From the NCBI RefSeq assembly GCF_021165935.1, contig NZ_CP088953.1, positions 868,001-932,000 of the forward strand: a stretch of 64,000 bases of DNA, written 5' to 3'. This document shows, piece by piece, positions 55,614 to 64,000 of the stretch (position 1 is the first letter of the stretch; the number at the start of each line of letters is the position of its first letter). Below the pieces are notes generated by a model. It was not told the DNA's origin. It did no database searches and saw nothing but the letters and a program-made list of their open reading frames with translations. Both the position numbers and the translations under genes were made by a program. Source of the stretch: Microbulbifer elongatus. GTDB taxonomy: Bacteria > Pseudomonadota > Gammaproteobacteria > Pseudomonadales > Cellvibrionaceae.

Positions 55614-57824
55614 TCAGGGGGTGGGAGTGAAACGATCGATGTAACTAGAAATAAACACCTCTTCTCCCTCACCTGTACCTCGCTGCTTCGAGTAATCTAT
55701 CTCCTGGTAGATACGAACAAAGTATTCACTACCCAACTGTGCCAGTGGCTCAATTTCCCGGTATCGATACTCCACGCAATCCGGGTCATCCTCAGCGCAA
55801 CTGGAAGGATAGGGATCGGAATTGTCGTTGCGGTGATGAAAGTAGCGCATGTCAAGATATCCCGTGTCTTCCGACCACTGATAACCTGAAATGGCGCGTC
55901 GGTAAGTACCATTGGAGCGATACAGCTGCGAGCCAGTGCCGTCTGCAAAAAACTCAAAACCAAAACCGCTTGCACTGTACTTGGATGCTTCGTCAAGCAG
56001 TGCAAACTGCTGATCTTTAATAACCAGTGATCCCGGAACCGGTAGTCTCAACCCTTTTGTGACGGGCACAAGGTAGTCGCCGCCCACAGAGGCGATAGAA
56101 CCATCGGCACGCCTGACGACCCCCAGAACCTTGAGCCCGTCCCCTTTCGTTCCTAGTGCAACATACTCCACCGTGATACCACGGTTCATCGCAAGCACAA
56201 GTCGCCCGTTTTCGTCGAGCGACATGACCCCGGTATCGGTATAGTCATTTTTGAAATCAAACCGCTGGGTGATTGTGCCGTTTGCGTTCGGTGATACGAG
56301 CACCGCTTGCCAATGGTAAGGGCCCTGATAAATCGTCTCGTCTTTATCGAGATAGCTACCGATAGCAAAAGTGCTTTGTGTGGCAGCGGAAAAATCGCCA
56401 AACTGGGCGTTGTTTAGCTGGAGGAAGTTGGGGGCTGTGGTAAAAATGGCTTTGCTTTCGTCACAACGGTACTGAGTCGTTTGTTGATAGGTTGAAAATA
56501 CAGTGGTATCCAGTACCTTGCTCAATACAGTTTTGATCGGTGTGGCCGTGTAGCTGATTACTTCAGGCGCAGTACACTCTTCTCGGCCATCATAAAAATA
56601 AACAGAATCCAGCACTCCGTCCACATCAATTGAGATCGTATTGCCTGCAACACGAACTTTAACGCGATTGTCCTGATCGCTCTTTGTCGAGTGGGTCGCG
56701 TAATATCCGTATTCCGAATCCGCGGCCGGCAACTGAACATTGATTCCCGTCGCACGGGTAGCGCTAAGGTCGCCCAGATCGATAAACAGGAACTCCTGCT
56801 CCGGTGCTGTTTCAAGCGCCTTGATTTGCTTTGAGTTGCTGAGGATTTGGCTGCGATAGGTCGTGTATTTTTCAGGGTTACTCGCTTCTAACTGCTCAGC
56901 GAGAGTCACGGCTTTTGGATGATCTATCAAAAAGTCGTAGGTGTTGAGCTGAGTGAATTCACTCCATTGGTCCCCTGCTAATAGGGATTTGAGGGCAATG
57001 GCACTTTCCATCACCAATATTTGCGGCAAAGTTTGTGCGGAATTTGTCAGGACATCGAATGAATGAATTTCACCTCCCGCCACCATTTCCATATAGGCGC
57101 TTGCGCTGGTCCCTGCGGCAGAGAGATATAGGGTTGGCACGGTTTCCTCAGTGACGATGCCATCATTTGCCTGGGACTTCAGGAAGCCTAAAGTACCTAA
57201 ATATGACTTCAGTGTTATCCCTTTATTAATGTCCGTATTTTGGTGTTCCGACTGGACGGCGACCAACGCACTGTCATCTTCTACAGGGAGCTCCAGCTGG
57301 AACCGGCGGCCATCGAGCTTTGCCTGGTATTCCCTGGTGCCCACGGTAACCGTGACGGTACCAATACCGCTGACTGACTCCCCGATAGTCCCGGAGAGGG
57401 TCAGCAACGAGTCAATGTTGATACTGACGGTAGCCTGCGATTCATCGGTGCCATCGCTTATGGTGTAGGAAAACCTGTCCGTACCGCGGACGTCATTTTT
57501 GAGGGTGTAGCGAATCTTATCGCCTTCAATCGTGGGATCAGTTCCGAATTCCGATGACTCGACCGCAGTCAGAGTCAGCGCGTCACCGTCGGCATCGGAG
57601 TCATTAGCCAGCACATCAATCACGATTGACGTTTCCCGGGGGGAGACGGAGACACTGTCATTGTTTGCTATCGGGGCGGTATTGGTTGGTGATGTCCCAC
57701 CTGGACCGGATGGTGCATCGCTCCCGCCACCACCGCCGCCACAGGCTGCAACGGAAAGACAAAGAGTCAGAAAAAAGAGTGGTTTGAGTGTGCTAACTAG
57801 CATGCCCGAATCAGGCCTGTACAT
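55614..57824 (-). CDS. Large surface lipoprotein with cadherin-like/Ig-like domain
   Basis: 736 residues. Lipoprotein signal ends SVAACGGGGGG, a Gly-rich linker, then a cadherin-like/bacterial Ig domain (NDSDADGDALTL, RFSYTISDGTDESQATVSI). The remaining ~550 residues are beta-rich with no family I recognise (for instance RAISGYQWSEDTGYLDMR near the end). AAGGGGGAAAT immediately before ATG 57824 fixes the start. Such proteins are usually outer-membrane or surface lipoproteins of marine gammaproteobacteria. Monocistronic. Confidence 0.78.
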   Translation of the reverse strand: MYRPDSGMLVSTLKPLFFLTLCLSVAACGGGGGGSDAPSGPGGTSPTNTAPIANNDSVSVSPRETSIVIDVLANDSDADGDALTLTAVESSEFGTDPTIEGDKIRYTLKNDVRGTDRFSYTISDGTDESQATVSINIDSLLTLSGTIGESVSGIGTVTVTVGTREYQAKLDGRRFQLELPVEDDSALVAVQSEHQNTDINKGITLKSYLGTLGFLKSQANDGIVTEETVPTLYLSAAGTSASAYMEMVAGGEIHSFDVLTNSAQTLPQILVMESAIALKSLLAGDQWSEFTQLNTYDFLIDHPKAVTLAEQLEASNPEKYTTYRSQILSNSKQIKALETAPEQEFLFIDLGDLSATRATGINVQLPAADSEYGYYATHSTKSDQDNRVKVRVAGNTISIDVDGVLDSVYFYDGREECTAPEVISYTATPIKTVLSKVLDTTVFSTYQQTTQYRCDESKAIFTTAPNFLQLNNAQFGDFSAATQSTFAIGSYLDKDETIYQGPYHWQAVLVSPNANGTITQRFDFKNDYTDTGVMSLDENGRLVLAMNRGITVEYVALGTKGDGLKVLGVVRRADGSIASVGGDYLVPVTKGLRLPVPGSLVIKDQQFALLDEASKYSASGFGFEFFADGTGSQLYRSNGTYRRAISGYQWSEDTGYLDMRYFHHRNDNSDPYPSSCAEDDPDCVEYRYREIEPLAQLGSEYFVRIYQEIDYSKQRGTGEGEEVFISSYIDRFTPTP

Positions 57825-58021
57825 CCGATTTCCCCCTTAAGATGTGGATTGTTCAATTATTAGTCGGTTTGCCACATCCCTTGGCGCAAAATTCAACGCC
57901 GAAAAATACCCCAAAGAATTGCCGAAATACAGGTTTTCCTGTGGTTGCAGCCGGACCGTTGGTCAAAAAATTCTGTTGGTGAATGGCCGACCTCGCGTGC
58001 CTTGTTGCAGGTAGTCCAGGA

Positions 58022-58255
58022 TTAGTCAGGGAGAGCGACTATGCTGGAAAGCAGTAAGATCGCCACAGACAATAGAGCCAGTTGTCTCCTATGCTCAGAG
58101 TTTGCGAGTAGCAGAAGCAGGGGAAGAGGTGGGAAAATCAGCGCAGAGATACCCATTACGGTAGAAACACCAAAAGAAAGCCGTATCAGATAAATCCACA
58201 ACACGGCACTGAGCACCAGCACAAACACCAGTGAAACAGCGGCAACGGGCGGCAT
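58022..58255 (-). CDS. Small hydrophobic membrane protein, unknown
   Basis: 77 residues (start [20 protein letters not shown]), three predicted membrane helices and little else. GGGAG six bases before ATG 58255 favours this start over TTG 58273. Its start overlaps the start of the divergent aminopeptidase gene by two bases. No family recognised; coding is plausible from the ribosome site and hydrophobic pattern. Confidence 0.6.
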   Translation of the reverse strand: MPPVAAVSLVFVLVLSAVLWIYLIRLSFGVSTVMGISALIFPPLPLLLLLANSEHRRQLALLSVAILLLSSIVALPD

Positions 58256-59462
58256 GGACGACTCCCTGATCAAATCTTTCCTCTATAGAATAAAATTAGC
58301 TGTTCGACCTTGGCACATCACCCTTCCGGAGGCGCGAAGGCGCCTCCTGCTGCGCCTTTCCGCACTGGTGGTGGCGGTGGCGATCAGTGGGTGCGAAACC
58401 GTACATTTCTATTCGCAAGCTGCCACTGGCCAGCTCAAGATTCTGGCGGGTCGCAAACCCATTGATCGCCTGGTCGCGGATGAACAGACGGACCCGAAAC
58501 TGCGACGACAGTTGGCGTGGGTTCAATCGATTCGCGCCTACGCAGCCGGGGAACTACATCTACCGGTAGGGACGGCCTACAGTGACTTTACCCAGCTCGA
58601 AGACGAGTATGTTCTGTACAACGTTGTGGCGGCGCCGGAGTTCTCGCTGTCGCCCAAACACTGGTGTTACCCCATTGCCGGCTGTGCCAGTTACCGCGGT
58701 TACTTTGACAAACGGGACGCACGGGCCCAGGCGGGGCAGCTGCGGGCCCAGGGGTACGATGTGTATCTCGGGCCGGTGCCCGCCTATAGCACCCTCGGCT
58801 GGTTTGACGATCCGGTGCTGTCGAGCTTTGTGGACTGGACGCCGGACCGGCTCGCCAGCCTGCTGTTTCACGAACTTGCACATCGGCGGCTGTATATTGC
58901 CGGTGACACGCAGTTTAACGAGAGTTTTGCCACCGCGGTCTCCCGGATCGCACTGCCGGACTGGCGGCGGCGCAACGGTATCGCCGCACCGAAAGTGGCG
59001 AACGTGGAGCAGGCGCGGCGGGTCAACAGCCTGATGGTCAGTGCGCGCAGGCAGCTGCAGGCGCTGTATCAGTCCGATCTGAGCGATGATGAAAAGCGCG
59101 CGCGCAAGAACAATACACTGCGGCGGTTGCGCTACTGCTATCGCAAGGCGTCTGAGGGCTGGTCCGAAGATGAAAAATTTGCCCGGATGATCGAGAAAAC
59201 CAACAACGCTACCCTGGCGCTGGTGAGCGAGTATCAGTCGCAGGTGCCCGCGTTTGTGCAGCTATACAAAGACAGTGGACGGAACTGGGAAGCCTTTTAC
59301 CTGGCGGTGGAACAGCTGGGGGCACAGCCAAAAGAAGCGCGCAAGGCGCGGTTGGATGCCCTCAACAAACGGGCGCAGGCCTCCATCGAGGCTCAGGCCT
59401 CCAGCAAGAAAGTCACTGGCCCGTCATTGCAGAGCGAAACCTGCATGTCTGCGGCAAACTGA
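58254..59462 (+). CDS. Putative aminopeptidase lipoprotein (DUF2265-type, HExxH)
   Basis: 402 residues. Family PF10023 of predicted zinc aminopeptidases: [20 protein letters not shown] carries HExxH and the downstream glutamate ligand. Lipoprotein signal ends AISGC after an unusually long N-region (about 45 residues); no alternative start with a ribosome site is visible. A GC hairpin GGAGGCGC/GCGCCTCC lies at 58328-58347 in the signal region. The 3' end overlaps dtd on the opposite strand by 70 bases. Confidence 0.8.
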   Translation: MDDSLIKSFLYRIKLAVRPWHITLPEARRRLLLRLSALVVAVAISGCETVHFYSQAATGQLKILAGRKPIDRLVADEQTDPKLRRQLAWVQSIRAYAAGELHLPVGTAYSDFTQLEDEYVLYNVVAAPEFSLSPKHWCYPIAGCASYRGYFDKRDARAQAGQLRAQGYDVYLGPVPAYSTLGWFDDPVLSSFVDWTPDRLASLLFHELAHRRLYIAGDTQFNESFATAVSRIALPDWRRRNGIAAPKVANVEQARRVNSLMVSARRQLQALYQSDLSDDEKRARKNNTLRRLRYCYRKASEGWSEDEKFARMIEKTNNATLALVSEYQSQVPAFVQLYKDSGRNWEAFYLAVEQLGAQPKEARKARLDALNKRAQASIEAQASSKKVTGPSLQSETCMSAAN

Positions 59463-59839
59463 CCGCCCGCCACCGGGCAGCCGTGAGCAATGTTGCTTTG
59501 CGCCTGGGTCAGAAAATATTCGTACAGGGCATTGGCATGCTGAGGGGTGGCCCCGCGGCTGAAACTGGGGCGCAACCCCCTGGCGGTATCCGCAACCAGG
59601 GTGAACTGACTGACCACCAGTAGTCCGCCACCGGCCTGCTGCACATTCAGGTTCATCTTGCCCTGGTCATCGCTAAAAATTCGATAATGTAGAACCTTGT
59701 GCAGAAGTTTGTCGGCGGTCTCTTCCGTATCGGTGGCCTCGACACCGAGCAGCAGCATGATTCCGTGCTCAATGGCACCGACGGATTCACTGCCCACTTC
59801 CACTTTTGCGTGTTTTACCCGCTGAATCAGGCCTTTCAT
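59393..59839 (-). CDS. dtd: D-aminoacyl-tRNA deacylase
   Basis: Hydrolyses D-aminoacyl-tRNAs, keeping D-amino acids out of protein. 148 residues; signature motifs [18 protein letters not shown] near 77 and the C-terminal [10 protein letters not shown] (the GPVT cross-subunit motif) are intact. [15 protein letters not shown] is the family start. Overlaps the aminopeptidase gene tail-to-tail by 70 bases. Confidence 0.95.
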   Translation of the reverse strand: MKGLIQRVKHAKVEVGSESVGAIEHGIMLLLGVEATDTEETADKLLHKVLHYRIFSDDQGKMNLNVQQAGGGLLVVSQFTLVADTARGLRPSFSRGATPQHANALYEYFLTQAQSNIAHGCPVAGGQFAADMQVSLCNDGPVTFLLEA

Positions 59840-59935
59840 CGATAACCTCTTCTAAAATTCTGGTGCCCGCTGGATGCTTGGCGGCGAATTTTCTAGATTA
59901 GCCCACTGATCGCCAATAAAAAACCGGAAGTCTCC

Positions 59936-62074
59936 ATGAACAAGACCGCTTTGACCCTCATCGCCGGAGCTGCCATCCCTGTGCTGGCCGCTGTAGCGGC
60001 CATCGCCGCGCACAGCGACAAGCCCGCGCTGGAATACCCTGACACCGCGACTGTCGAGCAGAAAGACGACTACTTTGGCACCAGCGTCAGTGATCCCTAC
60101 CGCTGGCTGGAGGAACAGGAGTCCGGGCCGGTCAAAGCGTGGGTAGCGGCTCAGAATGACTTCTCGTTGCCCAGACTGAAAGCGCTGCCGGGGTGGGACA
60201 GGATCAATAAGCGCCTGACAGAACTGTGGCAGTACGAACGCTACGGTGTGCCCTATAAAAAGGCCGGCCAGGTATTCTATGAATACAATGACGGCACCTG
60301 GGACCAGAACGTGTTTTACAGCACCCGGGATATCCACAAGGACGGTGTTGTAGTGCTCGACCCCCGTGCGCTGAGTGAAGATGGTACGGTTGCCGCCAAG
60401 CGCTATTCGGTGAGCCCGAATGGCCGCTATCTCGCCTACGGCACCTCCGACGGCGGTACCGACTGGACCGATTATCATGTGCGCGACCTCAAAACCCGCC
60501 GCCTGCTGCCGGATCACCTCAAGGGGATAAAATTCAGCGGTGCCAGCTGGGCCAAGGACGAGTCCGGCTTCTACTACAGCCGGTATCCATTCGACAAGGA
60601 TGGCAGTGCCGACGACAGCAAACAGGTCTCTGTCTATTTTCATAAAATTGGTGAGCCGCAAAGCAAGGACCAGCTGGTTTATCAGATCACCGATCACCCA
60701 ACCCGCAACCCCGGTGCAGAAGTCAGTGACGACGGCAAGTACCTGATTCTGGGTATTTTTGACGGCTACGACAGCAACGGCATTTACTACAAGGATCTCA
60801 CCGACCCCAACGCAAAGGTGGTGAAGCTGCTGGACGACTGGGATGCTCTGTACACCTTTCTCGGTAATGATGGAAAAACCTTCTTTTTCGAGACCAATGC
60901 GGATGCCACCAATGGCCGCATTGTCGCGATTGATCTCGACAAACCGGAAAAAGCAAACTGGAAAACCCTGGTGCCGGAGCAGCAAAATGCCCTGCAGAGC
61001 GCCAGTCTGATTGGTGGGCACTTTGTGCTGCACTACCTCGAAGATGCCAAATCCAAGGTGCTGGTGACGGACCTGAATGGCAAGCAGCAGTACGAACTGA
61101 AGCTACCGGGTATGGGGACCGTGGAAGGTTTCTACGGTGACCCGGATGACAGAGAAACCTATTACGCGTTCAGCAATTTTCTGACGCCGCCCAGTATTTA
61201 CAAGCTGGACGTAGCCAGTGGCGAAAGTGAAAAAGTCAAAGCGCCGGAGTATCCCGCAGACTTTTCCGACTACACGGTTAGCCAGCATTTCTTTACCAGC
61301 AAAGATGGCACCCGCGTGCCCCTGTTCCTGGTCAGTAAAAAAGGCCTGAAAAAAGACGGCAAAAATCCGACGCTGCTGTACGGTTACGGCGGCTTCAATG
61401 CCGCGCAGCTGCCGCGCTTCTACACACGCTTTGCCGGCTGGCTGGATATGGGCGGTACCTTTGCCATGGTGAGTCTGCGCGGTGGCAGTGAATACGGGGG
61501 TGACTGGCACAAAGCCGGCACCAAACTGCAGAAACAGAATGTATTCGATGACTTTATCGGTGCTGCGGAATGGCTGGTTGACGAACAAATCACTTCCCCG
61601 GAAAAGCTCGGCATCATGGGGCGCTCCAACGGCGGCCTTCTGGTGGGCGCCGTGGAAGTGCAGCGCCCGGAGCTGTTCAAGGTGGCCCTGCCCATCGTCG
61701 GGGTGTTGGATATGCTGCGCTATCACACTGCGTCGGCCAATGCCCGCCAGTGGTCCAGTGACTACGGTCTGTCGGAAAACAAAGACGAGTTTAAAGCGCT
61801 CTACGCCTACTCCCCGGTGCACAACACCAAAGAAGGCGCCTGCTACCCGGCCACCCTGATCACTACCGCCGACCGCGATGACCGCGTGGTCCCCTGGCAC
61901 AGCTACAAATTCGCCGCCGCACTGCAGCGGGATCAGGGCTGTGACAACCCCATCTTCCTCGCGGTGGAAACCCGTGCGGGCCACGGCGCCGGCAAGCCGG
62001 TGTGGATGCAGGTGGAAGACTTTACCAATCAGTATGCGTTTCTTGCCCATGAATTGGGGCTGGAGATCAAGTAG
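59936..62074 (+). CDS. Prolyl oligopeptidase (S9A), secreted
   Basis: 712 residues. Signal peptide about 1-25. Seven-bladed propeller from YRWLEEQESGPVKAWVAAQN to about 430, then the hydrolase domain. The catalytic serine S564 lies in GRSNGGLLVGA, aspartate near 649 (DRDDRVVPWHSYKF) and histidine near 683 (RAGHGAGKP). This is the second S9 enzyme in the window, from a different subfamily than the one at 46620. It cleaves short peptides after proline. Confidence 0.93.
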   Translation: MNKTALTLIAGAAIPVLAAVAAIAAHSDKPALEYPDTATVEQKDDYFGTSVSDPYRWLEEQESGPVKAWVAAQNDFSLPRLKALPGWDRINKRLTELWQYERYGVPYKKAGQVFYEYNDGTWDQNVFYSTRDIHKDGVVVLDPRALSEDGTVAAKRYSVSPNGRYLAYGTSDGGTDWTDYHVRDLKTRRLLPDHLKGIKFSGASWAKDESGFYYSRYPFDKDGSADDSKQVSVYFHKIGEPQSKDQLVYQITDHPTRNPGAEVSDDGKYLILGIFDGYDSNGIYYKDLTDPNAKVVKLLDDWDALYTFLGNDGKTFFFETNADATNGRIVAIDLDKPEKANWKTLVPEQQNALQSASLIGGHFVLHYLEDAKSKVLVTDLNGKQQYELKLPGMGTVEGFYGDPDDRETYYAFSNFLTPPSIYKLDVASGESEKVKAPEYPADFSDYTVSQHFFTSKDGTRVPLFLVSKKGLKKDGKNPTLLYGYGGFNAAQLPRFYTRFAGWLDMGGTFAMVSLRGGSEYGGDWHKAGTKLQKQNVFDDFIGAAEWLVDEQITSPEKLGIMGRSNGGLLVGAVEVQRPELFKVALPIVGVLDMLRYHTASANARQWSSDYGLSENKDEFKALYAYSPVHNTKEGACYPATLITTADRDDRVVPWHSYKFAAALQRDQGCDNPIFLAVETRAGHGAGKPVWMQVEDFTNQYAFLAHELGLEIK

Positions 62075-62122
62075 TCTCGAGGCTGTGGGGGAGCCGCCGG
62101 CGCCCCGAAGGCGGAAGACAAT

Positions 62123-63139
62123 ATGCGCGCATTCGTAACCGGTGGCACCGGCTTTCTCGGTGCCAACCTGATTGAACAATTGGTCGATGCGGGGTGGGAG
62201 GTTACTGCCATGCACCGTCCGGGTTCTGATATCCGGCGGCTGCAGGCTGTTGGCGCCAAACCGGTACAGGCCTCGCTCGCCAGCCCCGATTCCCTGCGTG
62301 CAGCACTACCTGACCAGCTGGATGCTGTCTTTCATCTGGCGGGCAATACCAGTATGTGGCGTGGCGGGAATGCGCAGCAGTGGCAGGACAATGTGGTCGG
62401 CGCGGGCAATCTGGCCCGGGTAGCGCGACAGCACTTCGCCAGGCAGAACAGGGCCGGGCGTATGATCGTCACCAGTTCGATCTCGGCCTACGGTTACCAC
62501 AATGGCGTCATCAGCGAAGCCAGCTGCAAACTCGCCACCACCCCCCGCGATCATTACCACTATTCCAAAATGCATGGGGAATTATCCGTGCAGGAAGAGA
62601 TCGCGCGCGGACTCGATGCGGTCTTTCTCAACCCCTGCGCGATTGTGGGAAAATACGACGTATCGAGCTGGGCTCAGACCTTCTTTCTGCTGGCCGAAAA
62701 CCGCCTGCCGGGGGTGCCGCCGGGCGCGGGTTCTTTCTGCCATGCGGGCGCGGTTGCGCGGGCCCACATTGATGCATTTTCCCGCGGCCGAACTGGCGAG
62801 AACTATATTCTTGCCGGAACCGATGCCAGCTTCCTGGAGTTTTTCCGTATTATTGCAGAGCTCGTGGGCGTACCCGCCCCGCGACGTACCACGCCGGCAT
62901 TTGCGATCCATACGGTTGCCGCCTTCTCCGACCTACTCTCCCGCTTCAGCGGTCGCGAACCGGCAGTTACGCCCCAGAAAGCACGACTACTCACCAGTCG
63001 CGCGCTGGCGGACTCCACCCGTGCAGAGCGTGAACTGGGTTACCGCAACCCCTTGGCGCTTGCGGATATGCTGGCAGAATCCCGGGACTGGCTGGTGGCA
63101 CAGGGCCTGCTTCAGCTGCCCTGCGCCCCGCTCCGCTGA
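62123..63139 (+). CDS. NAD(P)-dependent epimerase/dihydroflavonol-reductase-like SDR
   Basis: Extended short-chain dehydrogenase of 338 residues. Nucleotide site VTGGTGFLGANLIEQL at residues 5-20, and the catalytic pair Y145-x3-K149 in HYHYSKMHGE. Resembles dihydroflavonol-4-reductase-like proteins; substrate cannot be told. It starts 48 bases after the peptidase gene. Confidence 0.87.
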   Translation: MRAFVTGGTGFLGANLIEQLVDAGWEVTAMHRPGSDIRRLQAVGAKPVQASLASPDSLRAALPDQLDAVFHLAGNTSMWRGGNAQQWQDNVVGAGNLARVARQHFARQNRAGRMIVTSSISAYGYHNGVISEASCKLATTPRDHYHYSKMHGELSVQEEIARGLDAVFLNPCAIVGKYDVSSWAQTFFLLAENRLPGVPPGAGSFCHAGAVARAHIDAFSRGRTGENYILAGTDASFLEFFRIIAELVGVPAPRRTTPAFAIHTVAAFSDLLSRFSGREPAVTPQKARLLTSRALADSTRAERELGYRNPLALADMLAESRDWLVAQGLLQLPCAPLR

Positions 63140-63161
63140 GTACAAAACTTTCACAACGGTT

Positions 63162-63251
63162 ATGAATCGACAAAATATTATTTTTATTCTGGTGCTGACG
63201 CTGCTGGTGTTGCAGCTGATACAGCACTATTTCTTTTCCGGGGCAGCGTAG
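63162..63251 (+). CDS. Possible 29-residue single-helix membrane peptide
   Basis: MNRQNIIFILVLTLLVLQLI followed by QHYFFSGAA: one hydrophobic helix. It sits between the epimerase and mscS genes; no strong ribosome site. Might be a real small protein or chance. Confidence 0.35.
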   Translation: MNRQNIIFILVLTLLVLQLIQHYFFSGAA

Positions 63252-63310
63252 CCCTCGAGGCACCCCCTGGCCTATGCTTCGCATTGAATTTTGAATCAGG
63301 AGGTTACTCT

Positions 63311-64000
63311 GTGGATGGACTGAAAGCGCAAATGGACGAGCTCTGGCCGGTACTGATCGACGTGGGCCTGAATATTTTGTGGGCGCTGCTGGCGCTACTG
63401 GTGACCTGGATCGCGGCGAAGATCGTGTCCAGAGCGGTAAACCGGCTCAGTGAGCGCGGTATCGATGAGACCCTGGTACCCGTGCTGGAAACGCTGGCGG
63501 TCTGGGGCACCTACGTGGTGGGTGGCCTGGTGGTGCTGGATATTTTCGGTGCAAATACCACATCTCTGGTTGCCCTGCTGGGTGCCGCGGGCCTGGCCAT
63601 TGGCCTTGCACTGAAAGATACCCTGCAGAGCATCGCCGCGGGTTTTGTCCTGTTGGGCCTGCGCCCGTTCCGGGTGGGGGAAACCATTCAGTTTGGCGGC
63701 ACCATCGGCACCGTGCGCAAGGTTGGCCTGTTCACCACCGAGTTGGACACCCCCGACGGGCTGCGTATTTCTGCGCCCAATGACAAGGTCTGGGGTGAGA
63801 CTCTGACTAACTTCACCCGCAATTCCAGCCGGCGCATCGAGATTATTGCCAGTATCGCCTACGGGGATGATATCGAGACCGGCATGCGCGTACTGCGTGA
63901 TCTCGTGGCCCAGGAGCCCCGCATTCTGGCGGACCCGGAGCCGGCCTATGCGGTACGTGCGCTGGCGGACAGCTCGGTGAATCTGCACCTGCGCGCCTGG
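63311..64000 (+). CDS. mscS: MscS-family small-conductance mechanosensitive channel (partial)
   Basis: Protects against osmotic downshock. GTG start 63311 with AGGAGG seven bases upstream. Membrane helices near residues 10-35 and 60-80, then the pore-lining helix region VALLGAAGLAIGLALKDTL followed by QSIAAGF. The beta domain has FRVGETIQFGGTIGTVRKVG. The gene continues beyond the right edge; 230 codons are visible of an expected 270-290. Confidence 0.93.
   Translation, partial: MDGLKAQMDELWPVLIDVGLNILWALLALLVTWIAAKIVSRAVNRLSERGIDETLVPVLETLAVWGTYVVGGLVVLDIFGANTTSLVALLGAAGLAIGLALKDTLQSIAAGFVLLGLRPFRVGETIQFGGTIGTVRKVGLFTTELDTPDGLRISAPNDKVWGETLTNFTRNSSRRIEIIASIAYGDDIETGMRVLRDLVAQEPRILADPEPAYAVRALADSSVNLHLRAW

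Overview
The window looks like a contiguous piece of chromosome from a marine gammaproteobacterium. Gene order and protein sequences suggest the Cellvibrionales, perhaps a Microbulbifer-like organism; this is inference, since no rRNA is present. The DNA is GC-rich and almost all genes are housekeeping. Several blocks follow the gene order known from Pseudomonas: coaBC-algC with radC, rpmB-rpmG and mutM; ABC-F / histone-like AlgP / FKBP / AlgQ(Rsd) / DsbB; maeB / nuclease / rpmE / priA / SPOR / hslVU / DUF971; and ubiE-ubiJ-ubiB-hisI-hisE-tatABC.

Layout. 1-10 kb: algC (cut by the left edge) and coaBC leftward, then radC, rpmB, rpmG, mutM and a DUF5993/DsbB-like pair rightward, then rsmD-coaD-ggt-gdx leftward. 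10-17 kb: ftsY, ftsE-ftsX, rpoH, DUF423, trmB and an outer-membrane protein. 17-25 kb: ABC-F ATPase, TIGR02444 protein, histone H1-like protein, FKBP lipoprotein, Rsd/AlgQ, LrgAB, DsbB and AcpH. 25-35 kb: gshA, an unknown protein, malic enzyme, then an inserted pair (di-haem lipoprotein and PhoX-like lipoprotein), nuclease, rpmE and a small regulator/membrane-protein operon. 35-43 kb: priA, SPOR protein, hslVU, DUF971 protein and a PhoA lipoprotein. 43-48.6 kb: an AT-richer block with a TonB-dependent receptor split by a one-base frameshift and an S9 peptidase. 48.7-54.7 kb: ubiquinone, histidine and Tat genes. 54.7-64 kb: lipase-like hydrolase, large surface lipoprotein, aminopeptidase, dtd, prolyl oligopeptidase, epimerase and an MscS channel cut by the right edge.

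The most striking non-coding signal is a family of nine long imperfect palindromes (about 110-190 bp). Each has a long outer stem that differs in sequence between copies yet stays paired, a second inner hairpin, and a conserved asymmetric core near GAACCCATCCNTGGG. All nine lie between genes transcribed in the same direction, including inside ftsY-ftsE, hslV-hslU and ubiE-ubiJ, and none lies in a convergent or divergent gap. The core occurs in both orientations relative to transcription. I know no name for this family. Other notable points are the receptor frameshift in a T tract, a terminator hairpin embedded in the signal-peptide codons of the nuclease gene, a Sec-lipoprotein PhoX relative with a nine-base tandem repeat encoding a collagen-like spacer, and an OmpA-like barrel lacking the peptidoglycan-binding domain. 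No tRNA, rRNA, CRISPR array, insertion sequence or prophage gene was seen.
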